Below, piece by piece: positions 30,128 to 40,233 of a stretch of DNA of 49,760 nucleotides (the stretch's first letter is position 1; each line of letters begins with the position of its first letter). A program made the translations under genes and the position numbers. A model generated the notes under the pieces. It searched no databases. It was given only the letters and a program-made list of their open reading frames with translations, and had not been told where the DNA came from. This DNA is from Nemertoderma westbladi (Eukaryota; Xenacoelomorpha; Nemertodermatida; Nemertodermatidae): assembly GCA_032718475.1 (NCBI GenBank), contig JAUCBJ010002072.1, positions 1 through 49,760 on the forward strand, in the 5' to 3' direction.

Positions 30128-31890
30128 GAAGCACTAGCTCTGGTACTGTAAGAGTGTGTATCGCGTACTCTGTTGAATTTTTGTTTTAGGTAATTGGGAC
30201 ATTTACCATTATACACTTTATGCACATGGTTAAGGCGTAGCTGCTTAACTCTACTATCTAAGTTAAGTAGTCCAGATTCAGAAAAGTCATCTGGAGTTAG
30301 GTGGTGCCTAGGTTTGTAGTCTTAAATAAATCGTACTACTTTATTCTGAGCTACTTGTAATTTACATTTAAGCTGTTTGGTTAAGCCTTCATACCAAGAA
30401 GAGCACGCATAGTCCATGTGACACTGTATTAAAGAAGAGCAAAGTAACTTGCGGGAGTCGGTGTTCAAACTATTTTTATTTCTGTATAGAAACCTAAGCC
30501 TACTGTTAACTTTCGAGAAAATATTTTTCACTATGCTTTCTCCTGATAAGCAGTTATCCAATGTGGCGCCTAAATATTTAACTTCCTTTTTATTTTCAAT
30601 CTTATGTCCATTACTAGTGACTTCAAACTTAGTTACCTTCTTTAACTTTCTTTTGGAACCAAACAAAATACTTTCAGTCTTACCGTAGTGAATGGATAGC
30701 TTATTATCAACCAACCACTCATTACAGGATTCTAGAACTGCACTTAACTTTTGGGAAATATGGATAGGATCTTTATGAGAGAAAATAAGAGCACTATCGT
30801 CGGCATATAAAATGAGTTTAAAATCGGGATCTATACTACTTATCATATCATTTACATAGCATACAAAAAGCAGAGGACCTAATATACTACCTTGCGGTAC
30901 ACCACAGGTAATCTCTTGTACAGTAGACAGCGATTTGTTAATGACTACAGTTTGACCTCTGTCTGACAGGTAGGACTTGAACCAGTCTATAGAACCTACA
31001 CCCATCAGGCCTAACTTACCAAGCAGAATTTCGTGATCTACAGTATCGAAAGCCTTTTGTAGGTCCAACATTACCATACCAGTATATAAACCCTTTGCGT
31101 TATTACATCTAATTGTATCAGTTAAGTTAATAAGGCAGGTGTCTGTAGAATATGATTTACGAAAACCGGACTGAAGTTCATAAATCAGATTTAGCCTACT
31201 AAGATGTGCCTCCAGCTGTAGAAAAACAGAACGTTCTAGAATTTTAGATACAATACTTAAGATACTAACAGGTCTGTAATTACAGGGTTCTACTTTACTA
31301 TTCTTTTTATACAGAGGAACAACCTTAGCTAATTTCAGTTCGTCTGGTACTACATTATCTACGATAGAGTAATTAATAATAAAAGTAATAGGCACTTTAA
31401 GTACTTCAGCACCATCCTTAAGAAAACGGGCAGGTATTAGATCTAGACCGGTACTTTTTGAGGCTGATAGGCTAAGTAGATTTTTAAAAACGAAATCCTC
31501 AGAAACGGGTTTTAAAAATAACTTTTCTGAATTTTGTAACTTTTCTAAATAAAAATTATTTAGAGTTTCGGACCCTATACTATATTTATTACTTGATAAC
31601 GGTAACCTCTTAACTAAATTAGAGGCAACATTAGTAAAATAATTATTAAATAAATTACTAACTAGAGTATGATCATGAATCAGCTCACCGTTATCTTGCA
31701 GAACAATATTCGATTTAGATTTAAGGTTTTTATAACCTAAAGATTTTAGGGTAGACCATAGACTTTTAGGATTATCTTTATTCTCACTTATTTTGTTGTA
31801 CAAATATTCAGATTTAGCTTTTTTTATTTCCCGTTGGACAAGGTTTCTATATTTGCAGTAATTATTATAATCAGCTAAAACACGGTATAT
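30128..31890 (-). pseudogene. LINE reverse transcriptase, split by element C
   Basis: Read on the minus strand from the truncated edge near 31890; the longest uninterrupted stretch ends at TAA 30322-30324. RT blocks in order are [44 protein letters not shown] and [11 protein letters not shown] single nonsense codon at 30322-30324 follows RFI; the frame then remains open to the element C insertion. On the other side of C the same frame continues from 25367 to a stop at 25242-25244 with the typical LINE C-terminal pattern (FFFNGIKNWNALP). No endonuclease domain is present because of 5' truncation. Confidence 0.88.
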
Positions 31891-33790
31891 GCCATTAGGA
31901 TGTTAAATCCCGAGGTAACCACAGATCAGACATATTACCTGCCACATCATTTTGTTCGACACCCGGACAAACCTGGCAAGGTGCGTGTAGTCAACGACTG
32001 TGCCGCGCTTTACCAAGGGATGTCTATGAACAGCGAATTGATGGATGGGCCGAATATGAATAATTACCTCATGGGAGTCCTAATGCGTTTTAGACAACGC
32101 AAAGTGGCTTTCACCTGTGACGTAGAGGCCATTCACATGCGTTCACCAGGTTAAGGCTTTGGAGCGGGACAGGGACAGTTTAAGGTTTCTTTGGTATCCG
32201 GACGGAAATTTAGAACTTCCGCCAGAAACTTACCAAATGCAGGTAAGAGTTTTCGGAGCCAGGGACAGCCCCAACTGCACCATGTACGCCTTAAAGCAGA
32301 CCGCATTGGACAGACGAGACCAATTTGACCCGGAAGTAGTTCGGACAGTGGAACGAGATTTCTACGTGGATGACGGCCTCAAGAGTTGTGACACTTTGGA
32401 GCGCGCTACAACCGTAGCACACCAACTCCAGGATTGTCTCGCTGAGGGCGGATTCCGCCTGACGAAGTTCGCTTCCAACGAACCCGAACTAGTGAACTCA
32501 TTTGACCCGACAGATCGCAGTGGAGGTGACTTGGACTTAGACCTAGAACCTCTACCGACGACCAAAGTATTAGGACTTAGTTGGGACCCTAACACCGACA
32601 ATTTTAGGGTACGTGTAAGGTCAAACGACCAGACTAGACCTCTCACTAAGAGGACTTGCTTATCGACCATGAGTCGATTGTATGACCCATTGTGTTTCAT
32701 TAGTCCAGTGATCCTACATGCTAGGATCATACTCCGCAGCATTTGGCAAGCCGGACTGGAATGGGACGATCCCATCCCTGAAAAGTTAGCTGAGCAATGG
32801 AGGGACTGGGAAGCCCAACTGACGTTCCTACAAGACTATACCATACCAAGGGTATACTTTCCTTTGCAGACCACCTTTCCTGCCGATTTAGAGCTTCACA
32901 GCTTTAGTGACGCTAGCAAGGATGGATTGGGGGTTACTTTATACCTTAGACGACAAGTGACATCGGCCAGCTATGATGTGTCTCTCGTTACTTCTAGGGG
33001 TAGAACAATGCCGTTGAAGTATATGACTGTACCTCGTGTAGAGCTGCAAGCCGGGACAATATCCACAAATATTGTCTGTCTAGTTCAACGCGAGCTGGAG
33101 GCTAACTTGAATGTCACATATTGGATGGTTGCGACGTTGGTACTTTGGTACATAAACAACAAAGCATTTGAGTTCAAGACTTTCGTAGCCAACAGATGGG
33201 CTGAAATATTAGACCGGTCGCTCAAACAAGATTGGCGTCACTGTCCAGGGAAGCTGAACCCAGCCGACATCGCGTCACGGGGGATGTTACCGCTCGACTT
33301 TTGTAAACCGGACAATAAATCCTTTTGGTTTAGAGGACCCGATTTTCTACAGCGACCATCAGACGAATGGCCACTGTTATTCGACGCGACAACCAATACC
33401 ATACTAGAGGGTGCCGAGATAAAATTCGACAAGGTTGTCAAATCTAAAGCGAAAGCCAACGCCAAGGTCAAGAGGAAACAAGGACGGACGAAATCTGATG
33501 ACCTGGACGCTAGACCTGACATTACGCCAGACGTCTCACCAGAATCTCGACCAGACGCTCGTACGAATCTTTCACCGGATGTTCCGCGGGAGATTTCACC
33601 AGACGTTTCGCCGGATTGTTCACCAGATTACTCGCCAGATTATTCACTAGAAGCGACACCAGATTGTTCTCCGGATTGTTCGCCAGATTGTTTTATGGAA
33701 CTCTCGACAGAATGTCTACCGGACGTCTCACCAGACTTTCCACCAGACATCTCGACAGACTGTCCACCAGACTTTGGACCAGACTTTTGA
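31891..33790 (+). pseudogene. pol: element A RT and RNase H, frameshifted
   Basis: RT resumes right of the LINE: YYLPHHFVRHPDKPGKVRVV and CDVEA are present to 32154. An indel near 32140-32158 then changes frame, and 32159-33790 continues with fingers/palm, FYVDDG (catalytic Asp codons at 32369 and 32372), TKVLGLSWDP and YDPLCFISP. RNase H has FSDAS (GAC 32909-32911) and VPRVELQAG, but the expected WTDS is replaced by WMVA at 33122-33133, so one catalytic Asp is lost. NPADIASRG follows. The C-terminal 90 residues become an SPD-rich repeat. TGA 33788-33790 ends the frame, but the same frame goes on into the integrase region. Confidence 0.88.
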
Positions 33791-33935
33791 CCAGACTTTC
33801 TGACAGAAGTTACGCCAGACTTTCTTTGGGACCGACGACAGGACATTTCGCCGGATGTTCCGCGCTATGTCTCACCAGACGTCTCACCAGACTGTCTACT
33901 GGACGCTTAACCAGACTGTCTACTAGACACTCCAG
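33500..33935 (+). repeat. SPD-rich coding repeat between RNase H and integrase
   Basis: Degenerate 12-bp-based tandem repeats of the type TCACCAGACGTC and TCGCCGGATTGT, encoding strings such as SPDVSPDCSPD. They continue in one frame through TGA 33788-33790 and TAA 33908-33910 into the integrase N-terminal region. I do not know this spacer from other BEL/Pao elements. Confidence 0.8.
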
Positions 33936-33946
33936 TAGAAGACCCA

Positions 33947-34771
33947 TTGGAGCGGACATTTAGAAACTTACCAAATTTGACTTCTTTGGGCGACGAAGGT
34001 GTGGCCACAGCGATCACACTCCGCTCAAAGAAAATACTTGACTTACCACCTACACGTAAACGTGTAACTAAGGTTAGGAAGCTTACGGGCTCACAGGAAC
34101 ACACTGGTACTGTAGAGTTGAAACCGTTACTGCCAGTCGATTCATTAGGAGCGGACGGTAAAGGTATGACCGTAGAGATTGACATACTTGGGGACTCAGA
34201 CAAACCTACCGGAATGCCCATGGGCCTACCAAGTCCAAACAAGTATCAACACTATGACTATACCTTACCTGATGACGTCACTAACACTTACGTTGACAGG
34301 ATAGTAAACCTAACTAGATCATGGACTGACGCGTGCCGCAAGTTAGCATGGCTCAAACGTTTGAGACAATATGCCAGAGGCAAACGCGACTTTCCTAGAA
34401 GACTTACCTTAAAGGAAGTTGGTCATTGTGAAGTTGATATCATTAGACATTACCAATTGCGATATTTCGCACGAGAGTTCACAGCGATCAACCAAGGTAA
34501 ACATATCAAGTCTTCACCGATTTTGAGTTGGAGTCCGATTATTTACCGGGGCTTACTTTGCCACAAGTCCAGACTCCAAAACATCGACTTTGCACTTGAC
34601 TTTAGGTATCCTATCATCATACCATCAACACCATGAGTTACAGCGCGCTATGATACTGGACGCACATGTACAACTCAAACACGTGGGTAGACATCACTGC
34701 CTATCACCCTATGATCGAGGTTTGTACTGATTAGGCCTAGCAAGGCACTGAGTTCGGTAACACGGAACTGT
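33947..34771 (+). pseudogene. pol: element A integrase N-terminal region, frameshifted
   Basis: The frame is that of the RNase H fragment, open from 33911 through 33947 to TGA 34634-34636. The segment LTRSWTDACRKLAWLKRLRQYA and LKEVGHCEVDIIRHYQLRYFAREF corresponds to the part preceding the H/C zinc-binding domain in BEL integrases. After 34636 the expected His and Cys ligands can still be found but in changing frames, the last being NCMICKK at about 34763-34783. At least two indels lie in 34630-34770. Confidence 0.75.
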
Positions 34772-35797
34772 ATGATTTGTAAGAAGGTGCACGCGCGGAT
34801 AGGACACCAAGAAATGAGTGAACTACCACTAGCTAGATTACAGGCGTTTAGACCCCCTTTCACTGAGACGGGGATAGACTGTTTTGGACCCATAATCGCG
34901 AAACGCGGAAGGGTACAGGTAAAACGTTGGGGATTGATCTTCACTTGCATGGCCAGCAGAGCTGTCCATATAGAGTGTGTGACAGATTTGACCACCAATG
35001 CCTTTATCCTAGCCTTACGGCGATTTATCGCTAGACGTGGATTGGTCAAATCCATTTATTGTGACCAAGGGACAAACTTTGTGGGTGCACGGAATGAAAT
35101 AACCAGAGCTTTAAGGAAGTTGGACCAAAACCAGTTTTCCGAGGAACTATGTCCCCACCGTATTGTTTGGAATTTTAATACTCCGGACAGTCCGTGGAGA
35201 GGCGGCGTTTGGGAAAGGCTGATTGGCTCAATTAAGACAGCTATGGCTAAAGTAATACCGACGCAACACATCTTGACAGACGACCAACTGACGACGTTAC
35301 TAATAGAAATCGAAGCGATTTTAAACACTCGTCCGATCGCTTTGATCCCAGACAATAACGACGCACAGTTTGCCTTGACACCAGCGCACCTGCTTATGCA
35401 GGCGCCGACGACATTGTTGCCCATTTCGGTACCTGTTAATAGCGATGGATACGGCAACAAAGCTTGGAAAATCACTCAATTGCTTGCAAATAAATTCTGG
35501 GAAATATGGCAGAAATATTATTTGCCCTCTATTTCGACCAGAACCTCTTGGTATCTTAATACCCGATGTTTGAGACGAGGTGACCATGTTTTATTGGCTG
35601 AAGCCAATCTGAAAAGACGGTTTTGGCTGACTGGAGTCATTTTGACCACGCACCCTACATCTGGTGTAGTAAGGACAGTTACTGTAAGGACTATCGACGG
35701 ACGTACCGTAGATAGGCCTGTACAACGTCTCATACTCCTTGAGGAGACTAGAAACGAGACAGGAGACTACAAATCTCCACCCAATATTAGTAAATAG
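34772..35797 (+). CDS. pol: element A integrase catalytic core and C-terminal domain
   Basis: 341 codons open, starting in the CxxC part of the zinc-binding domain; there is no start codon of its own in a functional sense because it is the 3' part of pol. The catalytic triad is complete: GIDCFGP (D36), IYCDQGTNF (D98), GGVWERLIG (E148), with 49 residues between the last Asp and Glu. The C-terminal part (TRCLRRGDHVLLAEANLKRRFWLTG, then VRTIDGRTVDRPVQRL) is the usual BEL/Pao ending. The stop TAA is at 35795-35797. It is the best preserved part of A's pol. Confidence 0.92.
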   Translation: MICKKVHARIGHQEMSELPLARLQAFRPPFTETGIDCFGPIIAKRGRVQVKRWGLIFTCMASRAVHIECVTDLTTNAFILALRRFIARRGLVKSIYCDQGTNFVGARNEITRALRKLDQNQFSEELCPHRIVWNFNTPDSPWRGGVWERLIGSIKTAMAKVIPTQHILTDDQLTTLLIEIEAILNTRPIALIPDNNDAQFALTPAHLLMQAPTTLLPISVPVNSDGYGNKAWKITQLLANKFWEIWQKYYLPSISTRTSWYLNTRCLRRGDHVLLAEANLKRRFWLTGVILTTHPTSGVVRTVTVRTIDGRTVDRPVQRLILLEETRNETGDYKSPPNISK

Positions 35798-36535
35798 AGA
35801 TGTGGGACCTTTGTTGGCCGCCACATAGACTTACCGTATTTTAGTAATTTAGTATTTTGTATTACTGTATGTGCATTTGTAATCCTCTTCACTGTAGATA
35901 GAGACAGCGGTGGAATTCCATTGTCTTTATATGTGAACATGGAGGGTAGTACCCTTTTGTATCACATAGGAGCGGGATTGTGTGTACAGTAGGAATGGAA
36001 TTCCACTTGGAACCCACAAGTGAGACAATTTTTCAAAAATTATTAGACAAATCCATTTAGTTGGATTTAAATTTAAGAAAAATGATTCTCCAGTGAATGC
36101 GAATTCTAGAATACAGCTAGATAAAAATTAAAATTGGGGAGGACAAGAGCGGATGGAAGGCTTGCGAGCCTACCGATAAATTTTTTATTTTGGAAAAGGA
36201 AAATCGGCCTTGTTCTACGTAGTCGTGTCTACTATTATTTAGACCGAATTAATTCTCGACTGCATTATTTCTTTGGGAATGTAGTTTGGGAAATTAAAAG
36301 GTGAGTATTTTAGACTCGCGGCTAGTTTACCCAGAATTCGTTTTTTATCGGCACATTTTTTTGGATTAGGAGCCAGTGCGAAATCACGCGAACCCGAAGT
36401 CATTAGGCAAATGGGTTGGGGTTTTAGAGCAAAGTTGAGCCAAAAGCCGACGACTCTAAGTCACCTCACATCTAACCTCTATTTTGTGCTTCATCTAGTA
36501 GAAACGTAACGATATGTAACCATATATACGCGTAT
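35798..36535 (+). other. element A: spacer between pol and the 3' coding region
   Basis: 738 bp without a convincing coding frame. It contains palindrome copy at 36155-36174, and a pyrimidine-rich stretch ending in CTAG at 36495-36498, a possible splice acceptor 38 bp before the next ATG. Confidence 0.6.
36155..36174 (+). repeat. dispersed palindrome copy (non-coding spacer)
   Basis: GGAAGGCTTGCGAGCCTACC, identical to the most common form, in sequence with no coding frame. Confidence 0.9.
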
Positions 36536-36979
36536 ATGATGGCGGAGAAGATTTATAAGGAGTTACGTCAGGGGTTTACGCAGGAACAAGAGCACCAGGC
36601 GCCGTTTAATCGTTATGGAGCTAAAAACTTTAGTGTATTTGGAGTGGAGAGTATGGCTAGGAGTACAGCCAAGCTCGCTAAATCCAAGGCGGACCCGAAT
36701 GTGACTAAACAGCAATTGGACGCTTATAACAAAAGAACGGAGGAATTACGCGCGGAGTTCACTGCGTTATATCCTTACGATTCGTTATGCGATGCTAGTG
36801 ACATTTGCGAGGATCCAGACACAGAGATATGCCGATTATATCATATGCTGCAATATTTGACGGTAAACGAACCCTTACCTGCAGCCAGAGACGAATTCGA
36901 AGGAATGCATCTTTATAGACGCGCTCGAGGAGCGGATCCAGAGACAAAGGACACGTTCTCCATTTATAAACTGTTTTAG
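36536..36979 (+). CDS. element A 3' region, ORF3a (unknown)
   Basis: 147 codons from ATG 36536 to TAG 36977-36979. No recognised family. Composition is ordinary for a soluble helical protein, with charged residues and one Cys-containing acidic patch (CDASDICEDPD). The same frame continues from 36980 for another 92 codons after the TAG, so this is probably the N-terminal part of a longer gene with a nonsense change. Its place, downstream of integrase on the same strand and inside the LTRs, is where env or accessory genes occur in other retroelements, but I see no signal peptide or membrane segment. Confidence 0.55.
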   Translation: MMAEKIYKELRQGFTQEQEHQAPFNRYGAKNFSVFGVESMARSTAKLAKSKADPNVTKQQLDAYNKRTEELRAEFTALYPYDSLCDASDICEDPDTEICRLYHMLQYLTVNEPLPAARDEFEGMHLYRRARGADPETKDTFSIYKLF

Positions 36980-37308
36980 AAATGTGGAGGATGTATGCAT
37001 GAGCAAGACAACGCGATTCCTATGCGCTTGAACTCGGAGAACCCCGAGCCAATATTAGCACGATGTTCATACCACCAAAGTCTGCATTACCAAGAAGTCG
37101 GATACCCTTTGACGAATCTGTACCATTCGTTTAAGATAAGTGGACCGAATGCGGGCGAAATTGTTATTTACGAACCCAAATTAGTCGAACCAGACGTCTA
37201 TAGTATGGTAGTGGATGAGTCTAATAAGTCACACAAGAGAAACGGGGAGCTTTGAGCCTGTATAGGGCATACAAAGCGTACGAGAAAGGCGAGATCGAGG
37301 AGTTCAGC

Positions 37309-37328
37309 GGAAGGCTCGCGAGCCTACC
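37309..37328 (+). repeat. dispersed palindrome copy, perfect core
   Basis: GGAAGGCTCGCGAGCCTACC. The core AGGCTCGCGAGCCT is a perfect 14-bp palindrome, unlike the other copies, and may be the ancestral form. It is read as GRLASLP in the local frame. Confidence 0.92.
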
Positions 37329-38215
37329 ATTTTACTGGATATCCTACCATCAAACTGAACCTAAGGAGATGACACCCGAACTCCCTAGATCCCGGAGATC
37401 ATTTCGAACCTGGATTTCCTCCCATCAGTTACCTTTGGTGATGTGTTAGAGGCGGCGCAGTTGCGTAGAACAATAGTTCAGAAAATCGTACGCAACATGC
37501 CTCCACATATTACTGACTTTAAGGAAGTGGATCATGCGGGGACGGATATCGCACCTTGTATCTTGCGAGGATATTTTGCGAAAACGATTCGATTATGGAT
37601 CGAAGTCGGCACGTTTGAAACCGACACCGATATTGCGACCAATTGGACAGGAAAACCTATTAGTTTCGACGACGAAAAGTCCATAGGGAGAATTTGGAAC
37701 CCTACCGACGATTTACTCGAAGATTGGGATGCAATGAGCCGATCTCTTCAGGAGAATGGTTATATTTTTATGATAATGAAGAAGGAAGCCATCAGCGGAG
37801 CCTCACTTCAAAGACCATACAAATTCGAGCACCCGATGGAGTGTTACATGTCTTCAGCCGACAGAGGAGCGACAGAAAGATGCCTATGCCGGAAGGAACG
37901 ACGCAAAGACATGCGATGATAAAATGGATAGTTAAATCCATGGACCTGGCTTGTAGCATAGAAGCTAGGATGTTGCCAAAGGCCGTGCGAGATGTTGTAT
38001 TTGATAAAAGTATCATCAAGATCGGATCCTGATGTATTCCGCCTCTTTCTCCAACCCTTTTATAACACCGATGCGCACTGCGAAGTTTTCACGCGAGCGG
38101 GACTTAGCATTTTTAGGGACGTTTATCTCACTCATGCGGGAAGCCTAGTCGACAGACCGTCAATGTTGACGTTAGTACCCTACGACGGGGAACGCCACGC
38201 AGAATTCAAAGGCTC

Positions 38216-38235
38216 GGAAGGCTCACGAGCCTACC
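38216..38235 (+). repeat. dispersed palindrome copy, TCACGA variant
   Basis: GGAAGGCTCACGAGCCTACC. In the local open frame it is read as EGSRAY, a different phase from the copies read as GRLASLP. Confidence 0.9.
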
Positions 38236-38250
38236 GCCCATCATGACGAT

Positions 38251-39048
38251 GTGGATCCGACCGAGTCCGCGATAATAGACGAACCGTTGCGGCAACTCAT
38301 AGAAATAGAAGAGAACCTTCCGAGGAAGACACGAACTGAGATACGCAAGTTAGAGAAAAGCGATGCCATGGTTTGTGTACAACCTACGGAGACGAACATA
38401 CCGACTGACCCGGATGATGAGAATTATCACGCGGACTGTAGCGCTTGCCCCATCGGAGATCTCATCTATGAGCGAGTTTGGTATCCTGCCAACACCATTT
38501 GTGGCAGATGCGGGGCAACTGGCCACCACGCAAAGAAATGCGGAGCGAAACACATATCTCTACCGGACTTAGTGTGCAACTGGTGTGGGGATCAACGTTC
38601 ACACACCTTCTACACTTGTTGGCGTTTCGTAGCACAGTGCACGTATTGTAATATTAAATGTCATAGAGCATCAGAGTGCCAACTTAGGGACGATCCCTAT
38701 GAGCATATTTCAGTTAAAATCGTTAGCCAGCTATTCTACCATTGGGAGAATCTAGCAGACGAGCATGTGTCGACACAGCGACGCCGTTTCCCCATGAGAG
38801 CGCATTTGGGATTTTGGGCCGTAAACCCTCTCATCATGTCGAAAGAAGGATACGTGTCAGCTATGCCTCAGTACGATGAACTCTTAGAGGTGCTGGATAT
38901 ATTGCCGTTGGATAGCGGATTTAAAGTTGTTAGGGACTACTTTCTACAGGTACACCCCGACAATAAGAACACATGGAACTTTCAGACTGTAGTGAATAAG
39001 ATTACCACCGGAGAATTCGACAAATTGCGAGTCGAACAGCGGAATTGA
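38251..39048 (+). CDS. element A 3' zinc-knuckle protein (ORF3 C-terminal part)
   Basis: 265 codons, open from before the palindrome at 38216 in this frame to TGA at 39046-39048. Three zinc-binding groups lie close together at about residues 85-150: CGRCGATGHHAKKC (CX2CX4HX4C), CNWCGDQRSHTFYTC (CX2CX5HX4C) and CTYCNIKCHRASEC (CX2CX4HX4C). Such groups bind single-stranded nucleic acid in Gag nucleocapsids. The C-terminal 110 residues (PMRAHLGFWAVNPLIMSK...VVNKITTGEFDKL) are conserved-looking but unknown to me. The position after integrase is unusual for a Gag-like protein. It is probably the end of a larger ORF starting at 36536. A captured host CCHC gene is the alternative. Confidence 0.65.
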   Translation: MDPTESAIIDEPLRQLIEIEENLPRKTRTEIRKLEKSDAMVCVQPTETNIPTDPDDENYHADCSACPIGDLIYERVWYPANTICGRCGATGHHAKKCGAKHISLPDLVCNWCGDQRSHTFYTCWRFVAQCTYCNIKCHRASECQLRDDPYEHISVKIVSQLFYHWENLADEHVSTQRRRFPMRAHLGFWAVNPLIMSKEGYVSAMPQYDELLEVLDILPLDSGFKVVRDYFLQVHPDNKNTWNFQTVVNKITTGEFDKLRVEQRN

Positions 39049-39668
39049 GGAGCCTGGCATTCGATAGCTTGGGCATACCGGAGCGCATTTTATCACAAAC
39101 GCATAACCTCTTGTATCTTAGATGAGGCGGACGTTTTGCGTGATACTGGCTTCAGGGCCACACCGTTGGCCGAAAGGACACGTCACGCACAGGAAGATCC
39201 ACAACTTCATATACTTAGAGCGCAGAAGGCCGGACAGGAAATAAAGAAGGTAGTAAATGTCGCCGAGAGGACGACATCGAAGTCGCAATACGGATGACTC
39301 GGGGGATGGTTTCCCTTCCTAGAGAACCACGCGGAGGGACAGGATATGCTTTACCAGAACCTATGAGAATTCAGACGACATCGGAGAGCGAGGTGTCAGC
39401 GGACGGAACGGTCCCACCCATTAGACTCCATCCTAGCGTTGTAGAGACTCGGTCCGATACTATAAAGCAAATGATTGGAATCGGACGAGGATTTAGAGGA
39501 TTGAGCGCACGACGGATGTGTGAGACTCCCGTTGTCCCCTTTCCTAGCGTTTTAGAACCACCGACAGCTCGACGCCGAAGTCCGAGTCCAGTTCGATCCG
39601 ACCACCACCCAATCGTCTTAGAGGGCGTGGACGAGCCCATTCGACAAAGGATTAGGAGAGTGAGGTAA
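39049..39668 (+). CDS. element A 3' region, last ORF (unknown)
   Basis: After the zinc-knuckle frame stops, another frame is open at 39294-39668 (124 codons). It is rich in Arg, Pro, Ser, Thr and Val, with short RRRSPSPVR and IRQRIRRVR basic stretches, probably disordered and RNA-binding or nuclear. I see no start context that marks it as a separate gene; it could be a frameshifted tail of the same protein. 39049-39293 has no long frame. Confidence 0.35.
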
Positions 39669-39673
39669 CGGAA

Positions 39674-39693
39674 GGAAGGCTTGCGAGCCTACC
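39674..39693 (+). repeat. dispersed palindrome copy (3' UTR, first)
   Basis: GGAAGGCTTGCGAGCCTACC a few bases after the last stop codon. Confidence 0.9.
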
Positions 39694-39787
39694 GATTGGA
39701 TATTTATATTGGATGTTTATATATTTGGATGTTTATATTGGATGTTTATATATTTGGATGTTGGGTTTGGAGGAGCGAGGTAGAGAA

Positions 39788-39807
39788 GGAAGGCTTGTGA
39801 GCCTACC
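39788..39807 (+). repeat. dispersed palindrome copy (3' UTR, second)
   Basis: GGAAGGCTTGTGAGCCTACC, the TTGTGA variant also seen at 11587-11606. Confidence 0.9.
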
Positions 39808-40233
39808 ATTAGCAATCCGTGCTCAGGAGAAGATATCCAGACCAGAAGGACGAACTTTTAAGATCGTCAGGAGGACACTTTAAGACTTATTTGGAAATTA
39901 TTAGCGCATTATGTTTGTTTATATTGGACTGATTTAATTTGGAAAATTTATTATGTGTATTTGTAATATATAAAAGATTATCGAAAGTTTTGAAATTATT
40001 TGTTCTGATTTGTTCAAATTTGTTTAACTTGTTCATTAGATAACCGAAAGCCCTCTTTTGTATTTTATGCACTAAAGTTAATTGGTAAATTTGTATTTTG
40101 TATGTATGATAGAATGTATTTACGCTGTACCTGCAATAATAAGTATGCAATAATTAGATAGTGATTATTTTGTATTTTAGGCCCCACTATTAGACCTAAG
40201 AGATATTTTGTAAATAGTTTGTATTTCGATTGG

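Larger units (their letters stand above)
25041..31890 (-). mobile_element. minus-strand 5'-truncated LINE in element A RT
   Basis: Flanked by the 8-bp duplication GCCATTAG (25033-25040 and 31891-31898). Its 3' end is on the left with a tetranucleotide tail (ATAG repeats as read on the plus strand, 25041-25054). Its truncated 5' end is on the right. It is itself split by element C at 25368-30127; its own length is about 2.1 kb. A short microsatellite tail instead of poly-A is a feature I associate with CR1/L2-like lineages. Confidence 0.92.
36980..38250 (+). pseudogene. element A 3' region, middle part with frameshifts
   Basis: Open stretches follow one another with little gap: 36995-37255, 37252-37449 (contains a palindrome read as GRLASLP), 37443-37919 and 37992-38246 (another palindrome at its end). 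They change frame at about 37250, 37440, 37920-37990 and 38215-38250. End-to-end packing of open frames on one strand, with protein-like composition, suggests one former ORF from 36536 to 39048 (about 840 codons) broken by indels. I recognise no domain in this middle part. An alternative is several small genes, which I consider less likely. Confidence 0.5.

Noticed and set aside
36536-39048. An env gene for element A
   Set aside because: No signal peptide, membrane segment or fusion-type cysteine pattern is visible; zinc knuckles argue for a nucleic-acid-binding protein.
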